Shown here piece after piece: positions 23,425-35,665 of a stretch of 64,000 bases of DNA (the first letter of the stretch is position 1; each line of letters begins with the position of its first letter). A model generated the notes under the pieces. That model saw nothing but the letters and a program-made list of their open reading frames with translations. It had not been told where the DNA came from and did no database searches. Made by a program: the position numbers and the translations under genes. Origin of the DNA: Corbicula japonica (lineage: Eukaryota > Mollusca > Bivalvia > Venerida > Cyrenidae); NCBI GenBank assembly GCA_038501625.1, contig JAZAYU010000019.1, positions 1,820,501 through 1,884,500 of the forward strand. The letters are read 5' to 3'.

Positions 23425-23550
23425 GGAGCGAGGCAGCGTGGATGTAATATTCATTCCATTACTGCCCGTGAACAGGTTCGTTCAATCTGAGCCTGTAATA
23501 TTTTGTTATGTGTCGCTTTGTGGCTTTTAAAGTTCTTTTCAATCAAGCAC
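23425..23550 (+). repeat. Interspersed repeat family B, copy
   Basis: ATTCATTCCATTACTGCCCG, TGAACAGG, GAGCCTGTAATATTTTGTTA and GTGGCTTTTAAAGTT. Confidence 0.65.
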
Positions 23551-23869
23551 AATAAACCAAGACTTTATAGGCCAGGAACATTTTTTGAAAGGCAAAAAAG
23601 AAAGGTACATAACAGAAATAGCAACCTTCAAAAAAAATCCCTCCTGTCTATACACAACCGAATAGTATGAGGAACGGAGCATAAGTTAGTATTAGGATAT
23701 TGAATTAAAAAATCACAACAAGCAACTAACAAAAAAAGAAAACCAAACCAGATGAGTAATCGCCTATTTGGAATATCAATGACAAAGTATTTAACCAACT
23801 TAATTTTAAGATGATACTCGCCTTTCAAAAAATATGTACATTTTACACTTTGCCATCTAAACTACCCCA

Positions 23870-24480
23870 TCGGATCATCGCACAAAACATAAAAGGGTCA
23901 GAGGTAGGTACTTCGCAATCTTACTGAGGCCAGAACATCTGGAGATGTACCAGTAAAACACAATAACAGGAAACAAAGTAATGAATCGACATACAACATA
24001 AGAAAATTTTCCTTTAAACCCTAATGAACTTTTAAATAACAGCCACTGTCACGCAACAAGACAAGTAAGAAGTAAACAAAATGATCAACCTTAAGTTAGT
24101 TTATCCCCAAGAATGCGTATTACTGTACTCTAAAGTTGTATTGATGTTGCCTCCTGTGTTTTTTTTTCTTAAAAATATATTGTCCAACCTCTGTAAATCA
24201 CAACTGGATTGGTTATACCTTGTCGCAGTATCGTTTATGAACTGCATTTGTATTTTTGTATTGGGTATGGATACAGGTGATTGTTTTAATTGACATGTTT
24301 GCAATACTACTCAAACGAGTATACCATTCTTCTGATAAGATTCAGTAACTTTCATAAACATTACTGCCATTCAAGGTCTCGAAAACCGTACAAGCTGTGA
24401 AATATAGATCCGTAAGTCACTTTGTGGGACATCGCCATCTTAAGGTGAAAAATCAGAAGGCTACTAAATTAAACATAATT
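23870..24480 (+). repeat. Interspersed repeat family A, copy next to a Penelope fragment
   Basis: Shares CTTACTGAGGCCAGAAC-type, GCCACTGTCACGCAAC-type and GCTGTGAAATATAGATCCGT blocks with 21580-22840. Confidence 0.6.
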
Positions 24481-24499
24481 CATTTTATAATAAATTTTA

Positions 24500-24715
24500 A
24501 GTATTAACAAATCTACTTTGTGTGCTTTTCAAATTTCTTAAGTATTTGCCTGATTTACTGGAGTGGGGAAAATTTTTATTCAAAGCAGTGTTATCTTGTT
24601 TCAACAAATCGTCAAGGTACCGCGATGTGTCGTTGAAAGAGAGTTATAATGCCATATTGATATTCAAAAAAAAAAGAAATAACATAAGTCTCCTTCGTAG
24701 CATTGTAGAATGCAA
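24500..24715 (-). mobile_element. Strongly decayed Penelope-like fragment
   Basis: On the minus strand the block FNDTSRYLDDLL (near 24605-24640) and flanking bases match the fragment at 22907-23194, with many changes. The sequences before it (24370-24480) and before the other fragment (22780-22870) also match each other, so both seem to share one 3' junction. Confidence 0.6.
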
Positions 24716-24719
24716 TCAT

Positions 24720-26100
24720 TAAATATCAGAAGTTTACTAGCATAGTGTTAACTCCCATTACCCAATCAAATATTAGATCACTACAGCAGTTGTTACGTGC
24801 CCTCACTATGTACTTCACTTTCGTGTAGTTATCGGTTTCAATTACCTCCCTTGATGGTAATATGCTTATTTCAAACCATGCAGAATGTTAATGATTGTGG
24901 GTGGCAATATATAGGTATGTACTGTGTCTCTTGCATGAATGGGTAGGTGCTGTAGATTTTTTTGTATGGCTTTGGGGTAATCTGTACTTTATGAAAACAT
25001 TTGTTACGCATCAAATAAGCAAATAATAAAAAAAGAAAAACAATTTCATTTTAAAATTATTATAATGTACGTGGAGTGTTTTAGACGATCTTTTTATTAC
25101 AGATGTAAGCCAGTTATATTTTCACTTTTATCTAAACTATAATATTTAACAAGCTCTTTTCAATAGTAAAGAATCATCTTAAAAGTTTTTATACGTTTTA
25201 TTAATCCATCTAAACACGATCTCATTGTTAACGCATATTAACTAATAACAAACAAACTCCACTTGTTTGTCAAATTCGAATGTGAAAGAGATAAAGATAA
25301 AATAATCACTTTTTAATGAGACTGATGAGCTTGTCTCTTCAAATTATGAGGTTGTTGTTTGACAATGCTGTTAATTTCTTATGTTTAATATATTGACTGT
25401 ATGCGTTTGCATGCAATATTATCGAGTTGATGGGTGGATTGGAACTAATCAACCAAGTCCATTTAAAAAATAAGATCAAACAGCACTTTACACTCATTAT
25501 TTTTGTAATCGATTACCAAATGCCACGTCTTGAAAAAAATATTTTCGACACCTTATTTATCATAATAAAATATGTTTAAACAAAATTTGCAAAGTGTTTA
25601 AGAAACAATCAGATTTGTTTTTCGAAATCATTTTTCAAAAATGCCAAATTATTTCGTCTACATTTTTTCGTCTTTTTTCGTCTCAATTATTTCGCCTATC
25701 TGTTACGTAAATACAGTAACAACAACACAATAACTCACATTTGCACACTGCATTATACAAATACTGATTTGCCTTTCACTAGTGAACGGCTCGATATGTA
25801 TATATGCATTTTAAAGAAACAAAATACATTTAGGACAGATTAACAATCCTATAAGCATAATTGAGTACAAGTTTTCTCAGATCCAGCCAACCTATTCACA
25901 CGATAATGTTGCATTTAAATAACAAAAACCTATAAACACATGCAGCAAACATGGCAAATAGCTAATAAGTTTAGCTATGTTTGATTAGCATAATGTTATA
26001 ATGTAATGTTTCTACTAGTTAAACTGTAGGTGAACTTTGTTGCTTGGTTATTGTTTTGATTTCAGTTTAAAACAAATAAGTCAGAAGATAGTAACATATA
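24720..26100. other. No gene seen apart from repeat family C
   Basis: AT-rich; only the repeat at 25640-25890 was recognised. Confidence 0.5.
25640..25890 (+). repeat. Interspersed repeat family C, copy
   Basis: ATTTCGCCTATCTGTTACGT, GCATTATACAAATACTGATT, CTCGATATGTATATATGCAT and AACAATCCTATAAGCATAAT match 34600-34800 in order. Confidence 0.7.
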
Positions 26101-27702
26101 GTTTAATAGACGGCGGTTTTGAACACAACCTTGAAACATGTATATGACACTTATTAGAAAATATTTCTGAACAATTCATTTGATTGATTTGATAAATGCA
26201 CGGCAGTTAGTTCTATAACCAAGATGACGTTGATCAGCTAAATGTTAATTTTTGAAATTGTAATTTCACAATAACAAACATGACATTAAAAGTGTTTGTT
26301 TGTTTGAAATGGAGATTTTTTTATCCTTTATTTAATGGAATAAATATCTTAAATCTCATTGTTATCTGTAAATAATCGGTTTCCGGTGTCATGCAGATGA
26401 GTGATGATTACGTTAATCAGCCTGCAAGACTAAGAAAATGATCGTGTTTGCTGGCTTTAAAAGAGCCTTTTACATTTATTCCATTGTCTGTTATGGATTT
26501 TCCTTAACGAAACCGTGCTGTAACATTTTGTTATAATTATACGAAAATAAAAAAATTCCATAAGCAAACAGAATAAATTTCCTCTACGATCTTCAAAGAA
26601 CGTACTAAATAATATCAATGTCTGAATATACGGAGAGAATTTTAAGCCTATCTCAAGGCTTAAACAAAACATACAAATGTAAGCGGTTTCGGTTTCCTTA
26701 AAAAAATACCTTTAATAGTTCGCGATCTTTTTTTTGTCTTCAGAACTTTTTATAAACCCATACATCTGGGCTATTATAAGTCGCGGCCAGCATTTTGTAA
26801 CTGTTTAAGCGATACTGAGTACACATTATAAGCAAGCCTAATTCTGATTGTATACAGTGTAATCTTTAGAAATTGCACTGACTTTGATCGACCATATATG
26901 GGCTGAACGTCAACATGTTAAGTGAAACTGAAAGAATGACATTGCTTTGCTTTTGTTTTTACAAGATCTAGGTATATGCGTGTTCTTTTAAATTTGATTT
27001 GTGAACACAGAGATCTCCCTCGAATTAATCAATACGCTCGGAAGTTTCTCTGCGCTCGCAAATGTTATATTTGAGAGAACTTTTTTGTTCGTCGAGAAAA
27101 ACAGAAGGCTAAATAGTCCGACCTCTTTCACTGAAAAGAAGGTCACATTCGTGTACAGATTCTGGTTCAACTACATGATTAATGTATCGCAATGACTGGT
27201 AGCTGATTTGGGAGGCATGTCATCATGTAAAGAAATCATTACCTGGCAGATCTCCATATATGGCACAGTGTTTTTACAAATTCTTTTTCTGATTCAATTA
27301 AAAAATTATACGGTTTCTTCTGTTCGCAGTAGCAAATAACACAGCATGATATGTCGACGAACTGTAGGGCATACTACTTCCTTAACGGTGGCCATAGAAG
27401 AAGTCATTTTAAAGTACATGTAACACCACGATCTTTGAACGTGTTACACACACAAAAAACTAACTAAAAATAAAAACTAAAGCACAAATTATATTATGCC
27501 TATGCTGTTTTATCAAGTTTATAGCCTTCTTAGAATTTGTGAATTATACGATTCATATTAAAATCAACCACACATTATACTTAAAGTCAATTATGCACAT
27601 TAAAACACAAAACGGCCACGGCATTTGTTATTTGTAGTAAACAATTCTTATGATAAATAAAGTTTAAGCCTTCTAAGGTATACGTCGTATATTTGTGTCA
27701 TA
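26100..27702. repeat. Duplicated 3' flank of cGLR-2
   Basis: Words such as GGGCTGAACGTCAACATGTT, TTACAAGATCT, GTCGAGAAAA, AGTCCGACCTCT and TGACTGGTAGCTGATTTG recur with changes, in the same order, 3' of cGLR-3 (35840-36330) and of cGLR-4 (45780-46210). The flank was duplicated along with the gene. No open frame is conserved among the three. Confidence 0.65.
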
Positions 27703-29145
27703 TCACCCGACAAACATAATTCGAGTAATGAAGTTTCTGGGAAAATCAAACTGATAATTTCGAAAAAAAAGAGGAAAATAACTTTCATCTTGAAAAAACT
27801 TGAATTCGATGTCCATGAAAGCAGAATACCTTGTTATATCGCCCAACGTGATATGTTCTAATTTTTTTATGCTTTGGAGAAAAAAAAGTTTTTCGACTTT
27901 ATCTCTTGTCCTCCCAAAGAAATACACACTACTTGGTGCTAAAACTAAAGCTAATGGGGAGTGCTTTTGAAATATGGTAAGCCTACTAAAGATTGCTAGT
28001 CCGTCATCGAGCAAGCTTTTTACTCGAAGGATCAGTTGTCTTTTAGGGAGTGCATTCATCCTAAAAGCGATCAAATTTCTTTCTGGAATTATGTAATTTG
28101 GTAAATGATTGTTTTTTAAACAAGTTTGCACGAATAACAAGCATTTCCTTATCTGGTCGAATAACAAATCGGCAGTAAAGAGAGATTGTGGATTGAGTTC
28201 ACAAACCCAAAGGACAATGTTTTTCACGACATAGGACGAAATAACTGGAAAGTCGGGGAATATTAATTCTTTTGCTATCATTTTCAGAATGACGTAAAGT
28301 TTAAACTGAATTGTATTAAGGTTAGAAATGAGCTTGTTCTCGGCAGTAACATAGGATATTCTCCAATCAAGATCGGGATTTTCTCCTTCAGTAGATCCCA
28401 CTGGAACAATGTATCCTTCCATTGAAGAGATTTCGTTGATTGCATCAGAAGAAGGCCAGCAATAATGTCTCGTACGTGCCGCCCATCGCGGAAGATAGAT
28501 AGGACTGTAAAAGTTAATACTTATAACTTGGTCCACACATATATCGAACCCTGGAGCTAAATTCGATTGCACAGTTCGCGTACAAGCTGGCCCACTATAG
28601 CTGAACTGTTCACTGCTTACGAAATCATAACGTGCCACAGTAAATGCTGAAGTGCATTGTTTACAGAAATTGTTGAAAACTGCACTCGATATATAAGGCA
28701 GTCCATCTGGAGTCAAGTTTAAAAACGAACTGGAACATAGCATTCCCATTGGTGTCGTATCATCGAGGTGACCTTTAGCCACCCTGATATATCCTGGAGG
28801 AACATTATCACTGTATACTGGCTTTAACGTATTAAATTGTGTGATTCCAGAACTTTCTTCTGCACATAAGGTATCTTCAAAAATTTGCATGAAATCTAAA
28901 TCGCCTTGCAGTGGCATACTGGCACCCTCAAATTTACTACCTGTTGCAATAAAGCAAACACTGCACTCTGCAAGTTGTAACAAAGGATTAACATGTGAAA
29001 CTAAGTTAGATATACAGTTGATTTGCTTTTTACATAGAATTTCTCGAATCCTACGAATGTCTTCATTGTAACCAAGGTTATTAAGAAGAAAGCAGACGAC
29101 ATAGGAGTAAATTTTGTTCTGTTCCTTTACTTTTCTGTATTCCAT
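27703..29145 (-). CDS. cGAS-like receptor / Mab-21 domain nucleotidyltransferase (cGLR-2), C-terminus frameshifted
   Basis: A 480-codon frame on the minus strand, colinear with cGLR-1. The GS motif is G69-S70 in GSKFEGASMPLQGDLD, with acidic pair D82/D84; a likely third acidic residue is D205 in DICVDQV. The Mab-21 core (WRISYVTAENKLISNLN, WVCELNP, YIIPERNLI) is nearly identical to cGLR-1. The first ~455 residues align, then a run of eight T (coding sense, 27763-27770) shifts the frame, and the protein ends in an unrelated tail closing with RIMFVG. In the next frame the family's FPETSLLE block continues, so one extra base is the simplest explanation. The damaged part is only the last ~25 residues, so activity may survive; an assembly or sequencing error in the homopolymer is also possible. 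A splice acceptor (CAG at 29165-29163) lies 17 bases before the ATG. Confidence 0.82.
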   Translation of the reverse strand: MEYRKVKEQNKIYSYVVCFLLNNLGYNEDIRRIREILCKKQINCISNLVSHVNPLLQLAECSVCFIATGSKFEGASMPLQGDLDFMQIFEDTLCAEESSGITQFNTLKPVYSDNVPPGYIRVAKGHLDDTTPMGMLCSSSFLNLTPDGLPYISSAVFNNFCKQCTSAFTVARYDFVSSEQFSYSGPACTRTVQSNLAPGFDICVDQVISINFYSPIYLPRWAARTRHYCWPSSDAINEISSMEGYIVPVGSTEGENPDLDWRISYVTAENKLISNLNTIQFKLYVILKMIAKELIFPDFPVISSYVVKNIVLWVCELNPQSLFTADLLFDQIRKCLLFVQTCLKNNHLPNYIIPERNLIAFRMNALPKRQLILRVKSLLDDGLAIFSRLTIFQKHSPLALVLAPSSVYFFGRTRDKVEKLFFLQSIKKLEHITLGDITRYSAFMDIEFKFFQDESYFPLFFRNYQFDFPRNFITRIMFVG

Positions 29146-29165
29146 AGTCTGTTTTCTTTATTCTG

Positions 29166-30989
29166 AAAAAATAATAAAACACACATAATTATTCAAATTC
29201 CTTATTGTAAAATTCGATTGTGCACCTCTGTCTCACTAATCTTATCTATGAACTCAACAAAAAAAACCCTGATACTTTTTACCTTTGTACAACTATATAT
29301 ATGAACAAAATTCACATTCTTGCATCCTCCCATTCTAAAGGCTAAACTACTTGTTTTATTCACCATGTTATCAACATATACTGAAAAGTAGATGAAACGT
29401 ACAGATTTTTTTGTTTTAACCACAGTTACATATGTTCAAGGCAAATTTCGTAACATTTGACCTAAACTACATAGTTAAATTTCTACGTTTAGGGAAAAAT
29501 GGAGGAAATCAGGGTCATAGATGGTGTTGTTTATCAATAACCGTCATCGGCAATTAAAATTATTTTGCATATTTCAATAAAGCGATCATCACATATTATT
29601 CCGACCAAATTTTATAATATTTGGACAATATGTAATTTTTGACGTAAAAACTGGATGAGCAACGTTTCCATCCACCTTAACAATCGTACAAACATAGTTA
29701 TAACAGTTGTAGTTTTGAGAAACCTACATCAACCGGGGCTAGATGGTGATAGCAGTAATTTGCATTTTCATTACTGCACACGAACTGTTTCGATCAAACT
29801 GAACATGCAATATTTTCATTCTTGTCGTGTATGGTGGCTTTCAGTGTTCTCTTTTCATCTATCTAATTATAACAAAGAGTATCGAGAAGAGAAGACGACA
29901 ATGGAGTAAGTTTTGTTCTTCTTCTTTCTTTCTGAGTGTGCGTTATACATTTTTATATTCTGGAAAATATCATAAAACAAATAAATCTAAAATTTCAGAT
30001 ATAATTTGATTTTTAGACCAAAAATTACACGAGTCTCACCTGCGCACATATTGTGTAGTTTAGTATTAAAAAAGTTGTGTTTTCTAAATTTACTAATTTT
30101 TTGGTTATAATTGACCTTTACCACAAGCAATTTACTATTATACACTTCAGATTTGACTACATGTAGATCGGTAGCTAACAAAATACGACATGGCAAACTT
30201 ACTGAGATATGTGTAAACACGGTTGTAAATGAAAATTTAAATCGTCCAAAATGATTCGGATTGATTTCAAGATGCTTCTCACGCCCAATGGCAGACAAGA
30301 TCAAACTTAGCAGATGATCGGGATGTTTTTGTCTACACTAGTCGTGTAGGCCATCGAGCCAGGTTTGACATAGTGCGTTAAAATATACAGACGTGCCATA
30401 ATTACGACTCGAAGAACACCGTCCTCTAGCAAACAATCTCCAAGCAGTCGACACTTAAAAAAGTACACAATTTTTCTGCAGAAAGCTTCTAATGTCTCAC
30501 AAAATGTATTGAACTAACCTTAATATAATCCAGATTTATATATTTAACTAACCAAGAATTTTATAAAGATATATATCTAAAAAAATAAATTTATCTAAAA
30601 AATAAACAAATTAACGTGCCTATAACAGCCCGATTGTGCACATAAAATTTGTTTATATTCAAATTGTTAGTGGTTAAACATTCTAATGGTAACAATTGTC
30701 CTATTCAAAATCACTTTACGGTTATATAGTTTTGTGAATATCAATAACAATAACTTACGGCATTATAAACGAAATTGAAATTTTATATTGTTTTGACTTT
30801 AATCTATTTAGCGACTACATGACATAGAGCATGTTAATGTCTCATTTTAGCAGAGTTACGTGTAATAAATCGAGGAAAACTTCCCGAGTTGACAACTGCC
30901 TAATTGAATCTAACAAAGTCCACTGTAGGGTCTCTACTTTGAAATGGAAGATCCATGGGAAAGGAAAAAGGTGTAGATTTTAGATATTA
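29166..30989. other. 5' flank of cGLR-2; no gene seen
   Basis: A family B repeat at 29725-29880. The upstream exon of cGLR-2 was not located. Confidence 0.5.
29725..29880 (+). repeat. Interspersed repeat family B, copy
   Basis: AACCGGGGCTAGATGGTGAT, CATTTTCATTACTGCACACG and TGTCGTGTATGGTGGCTTTC. Confidence 0.65.
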
Positions 30990-31095
30990 AATGATATTGC
31001 CTCTACCATGGAGCAAACCCTTACCTCCCGAAGACAGCGCCTTGCCCTGCAATACCGACTAGCAACCAATTGAGCAATCCGGGTCAACCCCAGAA
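30990..31095 (-). repeat. tRNA-headed SINE-like sequence, copy 1
   Basis: On the minus strand it resembles a tRNA head, with an A-box-like TTGCTCAATTGG and a decayed B-box region. It shares AGGCGCTGTC and GAGGCAATATCATTT with the copy at 31243-31342. Confidence 0.6.
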
Positions 31096-31242
31096 GATTG
31101 ATCGGATAACCCTAATATTCTTTACGTTATCATCACTGCATGACATCGGAAACGGATTATTTTACTGATAACAGTGCTGACTTTATGTACGGGGAGACGT
31201 TTTACGGTCGCTACACTGCACAAATAGCGCTACTGTGAATTT

Positions 31243-31342
31243 CAAATGATATTGCATTTACATGGGGGCGAACCCGCGACAGCGCCTAGCCCTACAATTC
31301 CAACGACGCAACCAAATGAGCTAACCGGGACAACTCCCAAAA
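31243..31342 (-). repeat. tRNA-headed SINE-like sequence, copy 2
   Basis: Minus strand: TAGCTCATTTGG (A-box-like), then GCTAGGCGCTGTCGCGGGTTCGCCC with a B-box-like GGTTCGCCC. This is the best preserved of the three copies. Confidence 0.65.
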
Positions 31343-32504
31343 AGGTTAAATGTAACGGGCCGAGTTTTGAATGAGTTCTTGTGTTTTGAGAATCCTTTTC
31401 GTAAAGATATGGTGGTGACTGAATTAAAGTTTTGCTTTCGACATTATGTTTATGCGTTTATTATTTAGATACCTAGTAACATATTAAGTAAATTAAACTA
31501 AATTGGAATCTGAATGATGTCAGAAATAACCGAAAATGTCTGAAGATAATTTAACTTAATTTTAAACAAATTTTAAAATCTGGACTCAGTCGCATGATGT
31601 TACCGAGAGAAAGGCATTTATAGAACGCTTTTCGATGTCGGAATTATCAACCATATCAGTTAGTCCAGGATGAATGGATCATACTCTGTCGTTCTTTAGC
31701 TCGAATATTCGAAGGCAAGTCTATGAGAGCTTTCTATTTATCCAGCCTTCGTCCTCCGCGTCGGCGTCCGTTCATGGTCTATAATTTCAAAACAACTTGA
31801 GATCTCAACCTGTTACTATACTTTCACCATCATTAACTAGTAAATTTGTAAGATGATGAAAAAAGTAAAAATGCGCATATTAGGAAATGCCACATTGAGA
31901 AGACACAGCCTCCTCACATAGCCAAGAAGAAGAGAGAGATACACTCACCAAAAGTCCTAATTGGTCGCTTTTTTCCGTAATTTTTACAAAGACATTGAAT
32001 TCACTCTTGTTATGATAATGTGCCAGTCTTCACTTATGCTTAAATTTTGTAATAATTGAATTTGGTTCAATTTCAATTGGCGAGAGTTATCCTTAATTTA
32101 GCTAAAAATGCTTTTTTTGCATAAAAAGGTCAAGCAAACAGAAATGTGCTCCTTATTCATTGTTTTGTTTTAACAGAACCCCCCATTAGTAGAAAAAAAC
32201 ATAAAGGCTTATTAATCAACAGCACAATTGTTCAATAAAGATTAAAAATACATTAGATAACTGATTTCAATACAAAACAATTCTTTCCACAACCTCTCTT
32301 GACGTAGGGAAGAAACGAAACTAGCATACATTGCAAACATAATTATACAATTAATGACCAATTAGAACTTTGGTTGAGTGTAGGGCATGGCTTATTACAG
32401 ACCAATTTAAAACATACACCAAAAACAGAGCTTTTTTAACCTAGATTCATTTTATGCACACCATCGTTTGTGATGGTCAACATCGTACGGTTTATTGGTG
32501 TAAA
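31343..32504. other. No gene seen
   Basis: A family-A-like fragment at 31865-31945 (GAAGACACAGCCTCCTCACA). Otherwise unrecognised. Confidence 0.5.
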
Positions 32505-32675
32505 TATTGGTTTCGCTCAACATGCTCAACCCGGGGCTAGGCGGCGTGGGCAATAAATTTAAATATGCATTTCCATCACTGTCCATGAACAGGGTCAATC
32601 AAACCGAGCCTGTAATATTTTCAAATTTGTCGTGTTTGATGGCTTTTAAAGTTCCCCGTTCATCTATTTCCATAC
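32505..32675 (+). repeat. Interspersed repeat family B, copy
   Basis: AACCCGGGGCTAGGCGGCGT, ATATGCATTTCCATCACTGT and GAGCCTGTAATATTTTCAAA, then TGATGGCTTTTAAAGTTCCC. Confidence 0.7.
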
Positions 32676-32869
32676 TTTTAAGTGGTCTGCCGATTTTTTT
32701 AAATCCCTGTTGAGCAAGTCTGATCGGATAATTAAATTGACAATATTCAGAAAACATAGCTTTTCCACAGAGCTAATAATACAAATAAATGAGTGAAATT
32801 AACGGATTTTACTGATTTATTATCCACTTTCAAAAGACATCGTTGACAATTTACAAATAGAACCAAAAG

Positions 32870-33150
32870 TGTTACCGTAATGGAACTGTCAGTGGCAAAA
32901 TATTTCCCTAATGGGATTTTAACCAGGTTCTGTGATGCACTGACCTCAAACTTGTCCCACATTTCACGAGCTTGTAAATTTACACCAAACTACCTGACAA
33001 TGCAGCATGCAAATGCAAACAAATACACAGGAAACAGGTAGATAAATGGTAAGAGTAATGACTAGGTACTCGAAATGATTCGACACCGAGCATGCAGGGT
33101 ACTGGAGAATATCTTGTTGGTAGTCTTTCTGTTTAAAATGATACTTTTAG
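32870..33150 (+). repeat. Interspersed repeat family A, copy
   Basis: GTCAGTGGCAAAATATTTCC, TTTTAACCAGGTTCTGTGAT, GCAGCATGCAAATGCAAACA and GAGCATGCAGGGTACTG are shared with 400-600 and 21760. Confidence 0.65.
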
Positions 33151-33424
33151 AATAATATGGAGAAATGCTTATTTGCTTTTTAAATGTGTTAATCGAATCT
33201 TTGAGAAATAAATTGTTGCAGTTATGATTTAAATTTAGAATTCTAGTTTTGAAACAAAGTAGGGCATCGGAGAAGGTTTTTCTATGATAAAAGAGATATA
33301 ACAACATCAAGGTCGTAAAATAGTCGTTAAATCTCGCTTTCTCGTGCTTAAAAATAATAAATTTCTGCAAGTGTTATACGTACTCGTGCTGATAATAAAA
33401 TAGATGATGAAAAAGAAAGTCTGC

Positions 33425-33620
33425 AAGCCACCAGACGCGACATAAAATGAAAATATTGCAAGCTCGGTTTGATTTAGCCTGTTCATGGGCAGTAATTGAA
33501 TTGCATTTTAATGCCTATGCCGCCTTCTCCCGGTTTAGCGCAACAATGTTTACACCAATAAACAGTACACTTTCGATCCATCCCGTACGATGGTATGCAT
33601 ATGGCGGTGAACTTGGAGCC
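33425..33620 (-). repeat. Interspersed repeat family B, copy
   Basis: Plus-strand text GCAAGCCACCAGACGCGACA, TTAGCCTGTTCATGGGCAGT and TTTACACCAATAAACAGTAC. Partner of 35495-35665. Confidence 0.7.
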
Positions 33621-34158
33621 TTCCATGCGGTATTTTCAAATTAACACCATTTCATGGTCAGCGGATAATGGTCTCTAGATAACAACAATAATAAAAATCC
33701 GCCAGTGCTATACGTAGTGAATCAGAGTGATGTCTGTAAACATTTGAGCGACGTTCAGTGATATATTTGAAGAACTTTAGTCATTATTATAGCTTTACGT
33801 AAAACCTGCGGTTTAATGACGTAATCAAATAATATTAAAACTTCAACTTTGTCCTCTACGATGAAGTCTTATTCATCTAACGAATCATAACTTCTAATGG
33901 TAAACAGTATGACGTAATAATTTGAAAGGCGTGGCTAAAGTAGAACCGTTCACAATTTATTGGACTTTGCACAATGTTGTGACGTGTGACGTCGCCGAGC
34001 ACGCACGTTTTGCCACGAGTTGCTGTGAAATAGCGTGCCGTCATTCACTTTGTCGTCAAAGATGCTGTTTCAACAGCCATTCGAAAAAACCGCAATATCA
34101 CAAATTCTTCTAATAATTTATGTAAAAAAGAGAGTATTAATGTGTGTAAATATAAGAA

Positions 34159-34340
34159 TTGAATCGATATTTGATGGTTTTCATTTGGGTATGGAAAACA
34201 GTTGGGTTGTTTAAAGTGTGTGAAGCCCGAAACAGTTGAATTGTTTAAAGTACGCGTGAAGGCCTTCGGGCTTCAAACACTTTAAACAACCCAACCCTTT
34301 TCCATACCCCCCAAAAAACCCCATCAAATATTGATTCAAT
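34159..34340. repeat. Inverted repeat with ~74-bp arms
   Basis: Left arm 34159-34232 and right arm 34264-34340 pair through TGGGTTGTTTAAAGTGTGTG and GAAGCCCGAA against their complements, with few mismatches. The loop is about 30 bases. Probably a snap-back MITE. Confidence 0.8.
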
Positions 34341-34599
34341 CCTTAAATAAAACAACAGGCTTGCGCCAGTCATACATGTATATCGAATACATAATCTCGG
34401 TTGATTCACATATACGGTATACGGTTAAATATTTGCAGTCATGCAAGAATCATTTGTGAATTATCTTGTTTTGTTTGCTTAACACGATATTCTTTTTATC
34501 TTTTAACATTTTATACCTGATTTATCTAATAAAGTTTATAATTTTTAGCAACCCGGCTACTTAACTTACAGAAGAGTTTTTAAAGCCGATTTTCCTCAG

Positions 34600-34960
34600 T
34601 GCTAAATAATTTCATCTAAATTATTTCATCTATCTGTTATGTCAATACAGTTACAATTATTACACACAAACTCATATTTATATGTTGCATTATACAAACA
34701 ATGATTTTCATGTCGCTCGTGAGAGTCTCGATATGTTTATATGCAAGTTTAAAGAAATAATATAAATTTAAGGCAGATTTACAATCCTATTAGCATAACT
34801 GAGGCTATCAAGTCAAACAGTTATGCAAATTTGTAGCAAGACAAATTCGATTCCATATACCACCTAAATTTGGTAGTGAAGCAAGCAGTTGCAATGGAGT
34901 GAAGCGTGTTTTTATGTTTAACTGAAATCTCCTGTTTCCATACAGTGTCTATCGTGTCTA
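34600..34960 (+). repeat. Interspersed repeat family C, copy
   Basis: CTCGATATGTTTATATGCAA, CAATCCTATTAGCATAACTG, CAGTTATGCAAATTTGTAGC and GCAGTTGCAATGGAGTGAAG. Shares its first half with 25640-25890 and its second half with 61495-61760. Confidence 0.7.
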
Positions 34961-35185
34961 TCTTACACACTGAGACAAATACCGGTCCCAGCAAGTTTGA
35001 AAGTCCCTTCACACCTTCCGATTTTCAAAATTGAGTTTGGCACAATATCATATAAAGCTAACGATGTACGTCACTTATGTATTTAACTCGGATATCAGAG
35101 TGAACCTCTTTAATATTCGTTCTTTTTTGTTCTGAAATATTCAGACGAACAGTATACAAATGAAAAAAAAACAACAAACCAAAGC

Positions 35186-35350
35186 ATCGTTAAAGTGCTA
35201 TAAGCTAACACAAGCATCTTATTCTACAACCTTTAGAAACGCAATTAATAATACCATTGATTGAATGTACGGGGAGACTTCTGATGCCTACATCGTGGCC
35301 ACGATTACAAATCACATGAACAATCAAATGGTTGTGATTTCTTCAGAAAC
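35186..35350 (+). repeat. Interspersed repeat family D, copy
   Basis: Partner of 1-180: CAAGCATCTTATTCTACAAC, ATACCATTGATTGAATGTAC and ACAAATCACATGAACAATCA. Confidence 0.55.
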
Positions 35351-35494
35351 AAAATTGAGCAGTAACTGAAGTACTCCGTCACCCTTATTGTATTAAGACT
35401 TCATTTTCTCGTCATCTAAGGTATTATATGTTTCAGCCAGTGAGTTGTAACTGTGAAAGTGATAATGAGTACAAATTACATTAGTTGCAAATGG

Positions 35495-35665
35495 ATCTTC
35501 GGAAGCCACCAAACACGAAAACTATGAACATATTGGAGTCTTAGTTTAATTAAGCCTGTTAATGAGCAAAATGGCAATGCATATAGTTTTGCATACGGCG
35601 CCTAACACGGGTTTAGCGCAACTTAATATTTACACCAATAAACAGTTCGATCCATACCTGCCATC
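35495..35665 (-). repeat. Interspersed repeat family B, copy
   Basis: GGAAGCCACCAAACACGAAA, TAAGCCTGTTAATGAGCAAA, GGGTTTAGCGCAAC and TTTACACCAATAAACAGTTC. Confidence 0.7.

Noticed and set aside
32507..33644. Frames of 65-102 codons
   Set aside because: They fall on interspersed repeat families A and B, whose other copies do not keep the frame; 33062-33370 has no recognised feature.
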